From: Bacteroidales bacterium
GTDB taxonomy: Bacteria > Bacteroidota > Bacteroidia > Bacteroidales > Muribaculaceae
NCBI GenBank assembly: GCA_020860515.1
Contig: JAJBUG010000061.1
Coordinates: 1,012-65,011 of the forward strand
Length of the DNA stretch: 64,000 nt
Direction: 5' to 3'
A model generated the notes under the pieces. That model had not been told where the DNA came from, made no database searches, and saw nothing but the letters and a program-made list of their open reading frames with translations. Positions 8,297 to 17,529 of the stretch are shown piece after piece (the stretch's first letter is position 1; every line of letters starts with the position of its first letter). The position numbers were made by a program, and so were the translations under genes.

Positions 8297-9667
8297 TTAT
8301 TGTTTGATTTTTGTTGATATGCGATTGTAGAAGTCGAAAACCTCGCGCACGTAGCTGGTGGTCTGTCGGCCACGGAAATAACCGAATTTGCACACGGGGT
8401 CGTTGTAATATTCGGGGTTGGCTTTGAGCAGGAGCGCCTCAGCCACATTTCCATCCCATACTTGAGGATTCTTGCCAGTCTTTTTTGCCAGGGCAATGGC
8501 ATCGTAGATGTGGGCAGGACCGCTGTTGTAGGCTGCCAAGATAAACTTGATGCGCTCGATGCGGTCGGGCACGCGCGAGGCTAAGGCCTGGTCGAGGCTG
8601 GCGATGATTTGGCACGCCACGTCAACCGACACCTCTGGGTCAATCATTGCCATTGGGTCAGTCTTGTAGGCGCGGGCTGTTGATGGCATCACTTGCATTA
8701 TGCCGCGAGCTCCGGCCCAGGAGACTACCTCGTTGTTGAACTTGCTCTCGATGAAGGCGATGGCTGCCAACATGCGCCAGTCCCAGTCGAGCTGCTTGGC
8801 GTATTTGCGGAATACGTTGTCGTAGGGCGACACATGGCCGTGGCTGAGGTCGAGAGTGTAGATTGATGGCACATCCTTGCTCAGCTCGAAATATCGACGC
8901 AGCAATATTGCATTTTCCTGACGCGGCTTTTCCTCGCCCATCCAGCTATTAATGCTGTCAGCCAGCCAGGGGCGGTCGGGACTGACAGCCCATGACGACC
9001 GCTGCGGGAAACTGAGCGGCATGGTAATGTCGAGCTTGGGGTAGTAGGTCTTGTTGATTCGAGCTATGTCGCTGTCAACCACCGTCAGCGGGATTTCGCC
9101 AGTGGCCACCATGTCGATAAGGTCCTCAGTGATAAGTGTGTCGCGGTCCACAGTGTGGATGTTGATGCCTCCGCCAAGCTCATCATTGAGGTTGATCAGG
9201 CGCTGGTGGTATTTGGTGCCAGCCTCCACATAGATGTCGCGGCCTACCAGCTCAGTGACATCGGTGATGCGATCAGTGCTGCGAGGCTGCACTAATACCT
9301 GCGAGGTCTCGTTGACTGGACCGCAGGGCAGGGCGTGTTCGCGATAGTCGAGGGTGACAGGCACCTCATAGGCAATCAGATCAACTCGGCCTGAATCGAG
9401 CATCTCGATGGCATCGCCAAGGCTTGGGGCCACTTGCAGGTCGAGCACCGAGCCTTTTTCCTCGGCCATGGCGCGTACCAGCGAGTAGTCATAGCCCATT
9501 TCCTCGTCACGGTACATGAAGAATGAGGTGGGGCTGTAGAGAGTAGCTACCCTCAAGGTGTCGGGCCAGCCATAGTCGGGGGCTTCCTCGGGGGTGACAT
9601 GATGGCTTGTGCGGCAGCTGGTGACCACCACCAAAGCCAAAAATGCTATGATGGGATTAATATTCAA
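8297..9667 (-). CDS. mltF: MltF-like lytic transglycosylase (SBP_bac_3 + SLT domains)
   Basis: Periplasmic solute-binding N-terminus plus SLT motif AAIAFIESKFNNEVVSWAGARGIMQVMPSTA. Confidence 0.85.
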   Translation of the reverse strand: MNINPIIAFLALVVVTSCRTSHHVTPEEAPDYGWPDTLRVATLYSPTSFFMYRDEEMGYDYSLVRAMAEEKGSVLDLQVAPSLGDAIEMLDSGRVDLIAYEVPVTLDYREHALPCGPVNETSQVLVQPRSTDRITDVTELVGRDIYVEAGTKYHQRLINLNDELGGGINIHTVDRDTLITEDLIDMVATGEIPLTVVDSDIARINKTYYPKLDITMPLSFPQRSSWAVSPDRPWLADSINSWMGEEKPRQENAILLRRYFELSKDVPSIYTLDLSHGHVSPYDNVFRKYAKQLDWDWRMLAAIAFIESKFNNEVVSWAGARGIMQVMPSTARAYKTDPMAMIDPEVSVDVACQIIASLDQALASRVPDRIERIKFILAAYNSGPAHIYDAIALAKKTGKNPQVWDGNVAEALLLKANPEYYNDPVCKFGYFRGRQTTSYVREVFDFYNRISTKIKQ

Positions 9668-10829
9668 AAGTGCCGTTTTCGGAGATTATGGTCAGGCGGT
9701 TAGCGTCGGCCTCTTCTACTCGGCCAATTATCTGCGCTGGGATGCCAAAACTCTCAGAGATGCGAATTACCTCGGCGGCATGCTCAGGAGCCACGTAGAT
9801 TTCCATGCGATGGCCCATGTTAAATACCTTGTACATCTCTTGCCAGTCGGTGCCGCTTTGCTCTTGAATGAGTCGGAACAGCGGAGGAATGGGGAAGAGA
9901 TTATCCTTAATCACATGCTTGTGCTCTACGAAGTGCATCACCTTGGTCTGTGCGCCGCCGCTGCAATGCACCATGCCGTCGATTTCGGGGCGCATCTTTT
10001 CGAGAATGGCCTTGATCACAGGAGCATAGGTGCGGGTGGCTGAAAGCACAAGCAAGCCGGCATTGATGGGCGAGCCCTCCACCTCGTCGGTCAGGCGCAT
10101 CTTGCCCGAATAAACCAGATCTTCGGGGGTAGCATGGTCGTAGGTCTCGGGATATTTCTCAGCGATTTCCTTGCAGAACACGTCGTGGCGAGCCGAGGTG
10201 AGGCCATTGCTTCCCATGCCGCCGTTGTAGCCAGTTTCGTACACGGCTTGGCCGTAGGATGCAAGCCCCACGATTACATCGCCAGCCTTGATGTTGGCAT
10301 TGTTTACAACATCGGCGCGGCGCATGCGACAGGTTACGGTGCTATCCACGATGATTGTGCGCACCAAGTCGCCCACGTCGGCTGTCTCGCCGCCAGTGCT
10401 GTAGGCGCTTACGCCCATGCTGCGCAGCTCGGCCAACAGCTCCTCGGTGCCATTGATAATGGCTGAGATTACCTCGCCGGGCACTAAGTGCTTGTTGCGT
10501 CCAATGGTAGAGGATACAAGGATATTGTCGGTAGCGCCTACGCAGAGCAGGTCATCAATATTCATAATCAGCGCATCCTGAGCGATGCCTTTCCACACGC
10601 TCAGGTCGCCAGTCTCGCGCCAATAGGCGTAGGCGAGGCTTGACTTGGTGCCTGCGCCGTCGGCATGCATGATATTGCAATATTCGGGGTCGCCTCCCAG
10701 ATAATCGGGGATGATTTTGCAGAATGCCTTAGGGTAAAGGCCTTTGTCAACATTCTTGATGGCATTGTGCACATCTTCTTTCGAGGCAGATACGCCTCGC
10801 ATCATATATTTTTCTTTGTCGGCTTTCAT
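9657..10829 (-). CDS. purM: Phosphoribosylformylglycinamidine cyclo-ligase-type protein (Bacteroidales form)
   Basis: HADGAGTKSSLAY; DDLLCVGATDNILVSSTIGRNKH; STGGETADVGDLVRTIIVDSTVT; start trimmed to MKADKEKY. Confidence 0.85.
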   Translation of the reverse strand: MKADKEKYMMRGVSASKEDVHNAIKNVDKGLYPKAFCKIIPDYLGGDPEYCNIMHADGAGTKSSLAYAYWRETGDLSVWKGIAQDALIMNIDDLLCVGATDNILVSSTIGRNKHLVPGEVISAIINGTEELLAELRSMGVSAYSTGGETADVGDLVRTIIVDSTVTCRMRRADVVNNANIKAGDVIVGLASYGQAVYETGYNGGMGSNGLTSARHDVFCKEIAEKYPETYDHATPEDLVYSGKMRLTDEVEGSPINAGLLVLSATRTYAPVIKAILEKMRPEIDGMVHCSGGAQTKVMHFVEHKHVIKDNLFPIPPLFRLIQEQSGTDWQEMYKVFNMGHRMEIYVAPEHAAEVIRISESFGIPAQIIGRVEEADANRLTIISENGTFEY

Positions 10830-10922
10830 CTTATTTTTATTTTTCAGTGGCAAAGCTGGGGTTTCAGTGGCAAAGCCACTGAACACAGGAACGGCTGACG
10901 CAATGCTCCTTAAACCTTAACC

Positions 10923-12911
10923 CTAAAATGAATATTCTTTGCTGAGGCGGAGCATTTGGGTGGGGTAATCTTCGCCATAGGTGATTTCTACGTCGATCAA
11001 CTCGCCATTTGCATCAAATTGGGGTTTGTACACGGGGTTTACAAAGCCTTTGTAAGGTGCGATGTCGAGTTTGGCGTAGCGGTCGAGCACCTCCTGGTGG
11101 AGCTTGGGATCAACCTTTACGGCGTAGGTCTCCACGAGCTGGCGTCCGGCTTCGTAGTCACCCTCGCTCTTGATGCGCTGGATTTCGCCAAGGAGCTGGC
11201 CGAAGAGCTGGCGCAGCTTTTCGTAATCATTGATTTTGATGTAGGTTTTGCCATCGATTGTGACATATTCGATCACATTGTCGGGCTTACCTTTCTCATA
11301 AGCCCATTCGCTGATAAGCTTGCGGTTGCGCATGTGGGCTTCCTCGATGTCCTTGCCGGGCTCGATGCGCATTAGCTGGGTCATAAGGCCGTTGAGGATG
11401 TATTTGTAATATTCAGCCTTGTAGGCCTCGGGGTTGTCAAGCAGGCCGAGCTCCAACAGTTTGGGATCTGCCAGATAATATAGAGCGAAGAGGTCGGCGC
11501 GAGCCTCCTCCAATGTGCTGCCGTGAGCCTTGAGGGCGTCGGGGTCAACGCCGGGGAGGAGCTGACCTGAAGCGTGGCCCAGGCACTCGTGGAGGTCGGT
11601 GTGGAGATTGTCGGTGATGAAGAGGTAATCTTCGAGCAGCTTGCGGGTGGGTTCGTCGATTACAAATTCCTCGTTGAAGCCGTTGCCGTGGCTGGCCATG
11701 TCGTAGGCCTCGGTAATGTTTTCGATAGTTACCGACTTGCTTCCGTGCTGGGCACGAATCCAGTTGCTATTGGGCAGGTTGATGCCGATGGGGGTGGCAG
11801 GGTAAGCGTCGCCAGCGAGGATAGCGGCATTGATGACCTTGGCGCTCACGCCCTTGACCTTAGCCTTGCGGAAACGCGGGTCAACAGGCGAGTGATCCTC
11901 GAACCACTGCGCATTGTTGCTGACAGTCTCGGTGCGCTGGCTGGCAGGGATGTTCTTGTAGTTGACGATTGATTCCCACGAGCCTTTCATGCCCAGCGGG
12001 TCGCCGTAGCTTTCGATAAAGCCATTGATGAAGTCAACTTGCGAGTTGGTGTCCTCGGCCCATACGATGGAGTAGTCGTCGAATGTCTTGAGGTCGCCAG
12101 TCTTGTAATAGTCAATCAGCAGCTCGATGGTCTTCTTCTGTGCGTCGTTCTCGGCGTAGGGAAGGGCTTTCTGCAAGTTTTCGATAATGCGCTCGATGTG
12201 CTTGGAGCATTCACCGCCAACCTTGAATTTGCTTTCGTGGAGGTTGCCATTGGCATCGCGCACGATGCGGCTGTTGAGACCGTAGCTGATGGGGGTGAGG
12301 TCGGTAGTGTCCTTCATCTGGGCGTAGAAATTCTCCACTTCCTCCTGGGTGATGCCAGGAGCATAGAAGTTACAAGCACTGGTGGTAATCAGATCCACGC
12401 CATCGGCTTGGTTTACGCGCTTGGGATAAGCCTCTGGGTTGAATACTACATCGAGCAGGTAAGCGGCCACATCATCGTCAACTCCGTTCTTGGCAAATTC
12501 GGCTGAGAGGAACTCAGATGAGAATTCGGGCACAAACTTGTCCATCGAATAATGGTGGTGGATGCCATTGCCGAACCATACCTGCTTCATATATTTCTCA
12601 AAAGCCTTGAACTCCTGAGAGTTGCGGTCGCCGCTGTAGTTGGTGTAAACCTTTTCGAGTTCTTGGCGCAGGGGCATATTAGCCTCGCAATTCTGGTACC
12701 ACAGGATGTCGCGACCCCACTGGGCAGCTTCGGTCAGATAATACACCAGCTTGCGCTGCTGTGGGGTAAGGTCCTTGAATCCTGGCACCTCGTAGGCGAG
12801 CACTTCGATATCAGCGAAGCGGTCAACCTTGTAGTTGAAATTTTTGTCTTCGTTGGCGTTCATATTAGCCATAGTCAATAGCGCCGCAGCGCCGATTAGT
12901 ATCTTTTTCAT
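10923..12911 (-). CDS. Dipeptidyl-peptidase III-like M49 family peptidase
   Basis: M49 motif HECLGH (HTDLHECLGHASGQLLPGV) and EEARADLFALYY. Confidence 0.85.
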   Translation of the reverse strand: MKKILIGAAALLTMANMNANEDKNFNYKVDRFADIEVLAYEVPGFKDLTPQQRKLVYYLTEAAQWGRDILWYQNCEANMPLRQELEKVYTNYSGDRNSQEFKAFEKYMKQVWFGNGIHHHYSMDKFVPEFSSEFLSAEFAKNGVDDDVAAYLLDVVFNPEAYPKRVNQADGVDLITTSACNFYAPGITQEEVENFYAQMKDTTDLTPISYGLNSRIVRDANGNLHESKFKVGGECSKHIERIIENLQKALPYAENDAQKKTIELLIDYYKTGDLKTFDDYSIVWAEDTNSQVDFINGFIESYGDPLGMKGSWESIVNYKNIPASQRTETVSNNAQWFEDHSPVDPRFRKAKVKGVSAKVINAAILAGDAYPATPIGINLPNSNWIRAQHGSKSVTIENITEAYDMASHGNGFNEEFVIDEPTRKLLEDYLFITDNLHTDLHECLGHASGQLLPGVDPDALKAHGSTLEEARADLFALYYLADPKLLELGLLDNPEAYKAEYYKYILNGLMTQLMRIEPGKDIEEAHMRNRKLISEWAYEKGKPDNVIEYVTIDGKTYIKINDYEKLRQLFGQLLGEIQRIKSEGDYEAGRQLVETYAVKVDPKLHQEVLDRYAKLDIAPYKGFVNPVYKPQFDANGELIDVEITYGEDYPTQMLRLSKEYSF

Positions 12912-13030
12912 CATTGCTTGGATAATCTTTTGACAATACATTTGGCAATAGATTGCAAAATTACTCATTTTTCCCCAATTAATCAACCTCAAAAAGAATA
13001 AATCACCAAAACCTATACCTATAAAACCAA

Positions 13031-13055
13031 AAGCGGCTCCATGAGGGAGCCGCTT
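13031..13055 (-). terminator. Intrinsic terminator hairpin
   Basis: AAGCGGCTCC-atgag-GGAGCCGCTT with T-rich tract on the minus strand. Confidence 0.85.
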
Positions 13056-13081
13056 AATTGGGAAAAGTTATAGACGCAATC

Positions 13082-14743
13082 TTATTTGATAATTATTTTT
13101 TCAACTGAATCGCCGTTTTGGCGCAGGTAGATACCTTGGGTGGGATTGGCAACTTCCACACCATTAAGATTGTAATATTTACCCTGAGTGTTGACATCGC
13201 TTGCTATTGATTCTATGCCCGAAGAATTTCCAGCATCGGAAATATCAACCTTCATTACGCACAGACCGCCATCGCCGGGAATAAGATTCCAATTGTCATC
13301 GTAGCTCTGCTGGCCGATGTAGCTGATGTAGGCGTATTCCCCGCCATCGACCACTGAGATGCTGCTCATTTTGCAATCGCTTTCTGCAATCTGCTTGCTC
13401 CACAAGGTGTTGCCAAAATTGTCGATTTTACGAACCATGAAGTCGGCTCCGTTCCAGCTGGTGCCTTCACCATAGAATAGAATCCAGCCGTCGGTGCGTG
13501 GAAGCACCTTTACAGGCACAAAGCCCCACATGTCGTTTTTGCCAGAGGAAATGCCATAAATGCCATAATCATTTTTAGTTTCCCAATAATAAGCGCCGTC
13601 GATGTCCATCATATTGGCATATATATTTACCTCAGCGCTTGAATATGCATATTGCCAAAGTACCAGCATAGCATAATCCCTACGAGCAAACACTGGATTG
13701 GAAGCATCGCCATCCATAGAGCCTGTGCATGAAACAGAGCTTGACAGTGCCACTCCATTGCCATCCACATGATTCTCGGCTACATAGCCGTACCATCCCG
13801 TAGGGATTCGGCCAACCAGCACTACGCCTCCCTCGCCATCACTTGCAATCTCAGGCATCGTTATATATCCAGTGTTGAGATTTTCTGGCATAGCCACTGC
13901 GGGTTCTTCCCATTGAGCTTGGCCATCTGCGTTGTAGCGTTGGGCCATTATCATGCCTCCATCACCGTTGTCATCTGGGTTAAGCGCATATACTACAATA
14001 ACATCACCATTTTCTGATGGGCATAATAGAGCGTCGGCTGCTTCGATTACCACATTCTTAGACCAAACCAAGGTGCCATTGGCATTGATTCTTTGCATTT
14101 GGAAACTGGTTTCACTCACTGTTACGGTTTCTGGCATTTCCTCATCGGGGAACCAGGGCGAGGGTTCCCAGTTTTCTTCAGTAGCAGGCACTTCGTAGCT
14201 TTCGGTATAGAAGGCCCCAATGTACATGTTTTCGCCCGACACGCAGGTTAGTCCTTGCAATGTGTCGCAATTGGCATCCTCATGAATCTTTGGGATCTCA
14301 AAGAGAATGCCGTCAGCGGGCCAAATGGGGTTGCCCTCCAAATCATAGAGATAAGCGTACATTTCTCCGTACCAATTGTAGCCAGATGGGTCATTGCGAG
14401 TGTCGGAGAAGAGGACAAGCAGATTTCCGTCGCTGGTGAGCTGGGGGGGGAAATAATCGGTGGTCCAGCTTTTGGTGGTTTGATTGGTGAGAGCCACGCC
14501 ATCGGTGCCAAGTGTGCGATTGCCATTGGCATCGATTACTTGCATGCGCACAGTATAGTTGCCATCGTAATCAAGCCAAGTGTATACCAAGCGTCCGTCA
14601 TCGGTCATCATTTCTTTTAGGAGGGCCTGATCATAGATGCCGTCCTCGGCTATGATTTTGCAATCGGTGTTGCTGGCTGGCCATTGGGCCATAGCTGAGC
14701 CACACATAAGGGTGGCCATAAGGGGGAGTAGAAGTTTTCTCAT
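13082..14743 (-). CDS. Secreted protein with T9SS-like C-terminal tail
   Basis: Signal peptide MRKLLLPLMATLMCGSAMAQ; C-term KYYNLNGVEVANPTQGIYLRQNGDSVEKIIIK. Confidence 0.75.
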   Translation of the reverse strand: MRKLLLPLMATLMCGSAMAQWPASNTDCKIIAEDGIYDQALLKEMMTDDGRLVYTWLDYDGNYTVRMQVIDANGNRTLGTDGVALTNQTTKSWTTDYFPPQLTSDGNLLVLFSDTRNDPSGYNWYGEMYAYLYDLEGNPIWPADGILFEIPKIHEDANCDTLQGLTCVSGENMYIGAFYTESYEVPATEENWEPSPWFPDEEMPETVTVSETSFQMQRINANGTLVWSKNVVIEAADALLCPSENGDVIVVYALNPDDNGDGGMIMAQRYNADGQAQWEEPAVAMPENLNTGYITMPEIASDGEGGVVLVGRIPTGWYGYVAENHVDGNGVALSSSVSCTGSMDGDASNPVFARRDYAMLVLWQYAYSSAEVNIYANMMDIDGAYYWETKNDYGIYGISSGKNDMWGFVPVKVLPRTDGWILFYGEGTSWNGADFMVRKIDNFGNTLWSKQIAESDCKMSSISVVDGGEYAYISYIGQQSYDDNWNLIPGDGGLCVMKVDISDAGNSSGIESIASDVNTQGKYYNLNGVEVANPTQGIYLRQNGDSVEKIIIK

Positions 14744-14847
14744 AATAGTTGGAGTGTGAATTAAGTTTGCTGCAAAGTTAATACCTTTGCTTTGAATAGA
14801 GGCAAAATCGAGGGTAGACAAGAGGGTGGACAGGAGTGTTAAAACCC

Positions 14848-16290
14848 TCAATTCGAGGTGCTTTTTATGGATTTGAAGAATTCTTCAAGGTTTTGCTCAG
14901 TGGCGAGGCCCAGCTTTTTGCGCAAGCGATATCGGTTCTTCTTTAGGCTGTCGGGGGTGATGTTTAGGAGTGAGCGAATTTCCTGGGCTGTCATTCCCAA
15001 TTGAAGCATACCGATCAATCGCAGGTCGTTTTGGGTCAGTTGGGGGTATCTTTCCATTAGGGTGCGAAAGAGGGCACTTTCAGTTTTGCGAAGCTGTTGC
15101 TCAAAAGCTTGCAGATACTTGTCGCGTTCGCCATCTTCAGGCATTTCGGCTATCTGCAGGCTTAGAGCTATATTGTCCTTGTTAGCGCGGTCAAGTTCTT
15201 CTTGGCTTTGACGCATGCGAAGCTCCATTAGCTCATGTTCGAGCCGTTGACGCTCGATTTTTGAGTCAAGCTGTTCTTTTTCAAGTGAAGCGAGCCTATG
15301 GCGAGTCTGTGCAGATTTTCTAAGATAGTAAATCAGACCAAGGAGAGCCAAAATCACAATGCATAGCAAAGCTGCGCTAAGCCAGAAAATGGTACGTTGG
15401 CGCAGGTGAGCTTGTCGCTCTAAGAAAAGTTTGTTTTGTTCTTGCACCATAGCTATGTGGTAGTTGGTTTCAGTGCCACGCAATTGCTGATATAGTTGAT
15501 GATATCGTGAGTTATGCACAAAATAATTGTCAATGTCGCGCCTCAGACTGTCAATATGGGCCAGCATGCTTAGCTCTACAATTTGATTTTCATACATATT
15601 GTTGAGCTCACAGTATTTTTCATCTTCTTCCCAAGCTTGGTAGGCTCCATCTAAATCGCCTTGCTCATAAAGCAGCCAGCCTCTTACATAATGTGCTTGA
15701 GATCGGTACATGCCATATTGCAGCAAGGGAGCATTCTCAAGAAAGTCTATAATTTCCCATGCCTGTTTGTGATTGCCTTGAGCGCGTAGAATGTCGGCCT
15801 TGTTAGCAAGGTCAGTATAAACAAAAATGGTATCATTTGGATAAAGGCGCGTTGACAGATCAATGGCTTTGTCGTAAAATTGAAGCGCCTGCTCACAATT
15901 ATTATCAATCTTATAAGAATAAAGTCCCATAAGACGCCAATAATATTGGTTACTGTAATGGCGCTCTTGAATATTTGGATTGCTGTCTTCGATTTCTATA
16001 TAAGGCAATCTCTTAAGTTGGAGATATGCGGAATCGGAATGGCCCATATATTCATACAATAGAGCCAGATATACGGATGCCTCAAATTCATCATTTGGAG
16101 AATTATTTTCTGCGGCTAAGGTCTTAGCCATTAAGAAACTGTTGAAGGCTTCAACCAGGCTGTCAGCATCAAATTGTCTCATGCCTTGCTCAAATAAGTT
16201 GGTAGCCGTGTTCTTGTTCCCACTATTTCGGGAACAAGAACACGGCAATACTGCCATTGCCAGGGATAGTATGAGGAGTAGATTTTTCAG
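14848..16290 (-). CDS. Membrane-anchored TPR protein with C-terminal LuxR-like HTH; lipoprotein signal only with CTG start
   Basis: TPR-like repeats, TM (TIFWLSAALLCIVILALLGLIYYL), C-term LTQNDLRLIGMLQLGMTAQEIRSLLNITPDSLKKNRYRLRKKLGL; CTG at 16290 yields (M)KNLLLILSLAMAVLPCSCSRN. Confidence 0.75.
   Translation of the reverse strand: MKNLLLILSLAMAVLPCSCSRNSGNKNTATNLFEQGMRQFDADSLVEAFNSFLMAKTLAAENNSPNDEFEASVYLALLYEYMGHSDSAYLQLKRLPYIEIEDSNPNIQERHYSNQYYWRLMGLYSYKIDNNCEQALQFYDKAIDLSTRLYPNDTIFVYTDLANKADILRAQGNHKQAWEIIDFLENAPLLQYGMYRSQAHYVRGWLLYEQGDLDGAYQAWEEDEKYCELNNMYENQIVELSMLAHIDSLRRDIDNYFVHNSRYHQLYQQLRGTETNYHIAMVQEQNKLFLERQAHLRQRTIFWLSAALLCIVILALLGLIYYLRKSAQTRHRLASLEKEQLDSKIERQRLEHELMELRMRQSQEELDRANKDNIALSLQIAEMPEDGERDKYLQAFEQQLRKTESALFRTLMERYPQLTQNDLRLIGMLQLGMTAQEIRSLLNITPDSLKKNRYRLRKKLGLATEQNLEEFFKSIKSTSN
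16205..16246. repeat. Perfect 16-bp inverted repeat GCCGTGTTCTTGTTCC / GGAACAAGAACACGGC
   Basis: Visible in sequence; lies within the lipobox-coding 5' end of the TPR/HTH regulator. Confidence 0.9.
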
Positions 16291-16299
16291 ATTTATAGA

Positions 16300-17529
16300 T
16301 TATTCTACGTAGAGAACGAGGCCTTTGAGGTATTCGCCCTCGGGGTGGTAGATGTTTACGGGGTGGTCAGCTGGTTGGGTGAGCTGGTGCAGGATGCGCA
16401 CCCGGCGACCGGTTTGGGCTGCAGCTGAAAAAACAGCAAGGCGGAACTGCTCCTTGCTCACGGCTTGCGAGCATGAGAATGTGAAGAGAATTCCACCTGG
16501 GGCTATGCGCTCGATGGCTCGGGCGTTGAGGCGTTGGTAGCCTCGCAGGGCATTTTTCAGAGCGGTGCGATGCTTTGCAAATGCTGGGGGGTCGAGCACT
16601 ATAAGGTCGTATTCACCCTTGCCGATATTGTCAAGGAATTTGAATGCGTCCTCGGCATAAGCCTTGTGGCGAGGATCTCCTGGAAAATTCAGCTCCACAT
16701 TGGCATTGGTCAAGCTGATGGCCTTGGCGCTGCTATCCACCGAGTGCACCAGCTGCGCTCCCCCGCGCATGGCATAGAATGAGAAGCCACCGGTGTAGCA
16801 GAACATATTCAGTACCTTGCGATCCTTAGAATATCTCTCCAGCAAGGCGCGATTGTCGCGTTGGTCCACAAAGAAGCCTGTCTTTTGCCCTTTGAGCCAG
16901 TCAACATGGAATTTTAGGCCGTTTTCCTGGGCTATATCCGTTTCGTACTTGCCAATGAGATAAGCATTTACGGGGTCGAGATGAGCCTTGTAGGGTAGGG
17001 TGGTTTCGCTCTTGTAATATACATTGCGGATGTCAGCGTCGAGGTCAACCAAGGCCTGGGCAATTTGCATGCGAGCAAAGTGCATGCCTGGGCTGTGGGC
17101 TTGGATTACTGCCGTCGGCCCGTAAACATCCACTACCAAGCCAGGGAGGAAGTCGCCCTCGCCATGGACAAGGCGGTAGGCTTCGTTTTCCGTTTTCCGT
17201 TGGTCAGTCTCTGGCTTGTCATTTGTAATTTGCAATTTGTCATTTCCAAAGATGGATTGGCGCAGACGCAGGGCTTGCTGCAGACGCTGACGATAAAAAT
17301 CAGTTCCCAGCTCGGCATCTTCACCGAAGGTGAGCATACGCACTGCGATGCTGCCAATCTGGTAATGGCCAAGGCCAATTAGGCGATGGTCGTGGCTCTC
17401 GACTGCCACTATGTCGCCCTCCTCGATGCCCTCAGGAGCCTTGGCGATTGCTCCTGAGAAAACCCAAGGATGGAATCGCTCGAGCGATTCCTCCTTGTGA
17501 GGCTTCAATGTTATTATTGGATATGTCAT
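16300..17529 (-). CDS. rlmI: Class I SAM-dependent 23S rRNA methyltransferase (RlmI family)
   Basis: PUA-like N-terminus, YRLVHGEGDFLPGLVVDVYG, QKTGFFVDQRDNRALL, LDPPAFAKHR. Confidence 0.9.
   Translation of the reverse strand: MTYPIITLKPHKEESLERFHPWVFSGAIAKAPEGIEEGDIVAVESHDHRLIGLGHYQIGSIAVRMLTFGEDAELGTDFYRQRLQQALRLRQSIFGNDKLQITNDKPETDQRKTENEAYRLVHGEGDFLPGLVVDVYGPTAVIQAHSPGMHFARMQIAQALVDLDADIRNVYYKSETTLPYKAHLDPVNAYLIGKYETDIAQENGLKFHVDWLKGQKTGFFVDQRDNRALLERYSKDRKVLNMFCYTGGFSFYAMRGGAQLVHSVDSSAKAISLTNANVELNFPGDPRHKAYAEDAFKFLDNIGKGEYDLIVLDPPAFAKHRTALKNALRGYQRLNARAIERIAPGGILFTFSCSQAVSKEQFRLAVFSAAAQTGRRVRILHQLTQPADHPVNIYHPEGEYLKGLVLYVE
17182..17248. repeat. Heptad array inside rlmI CDS (CGTTTTC)2(CGTTGGT)(CAGTCTC)(TGGCTTG)(TCATTTG)(TAATTTG)(CAATTTG)(TCATTTC)
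   Basis: Nine consecutive heptads (63 nt = 21 codons) between conserved RlmI blocks; same vocabulary as the 47611-47792 array. Confidence 0.75.
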
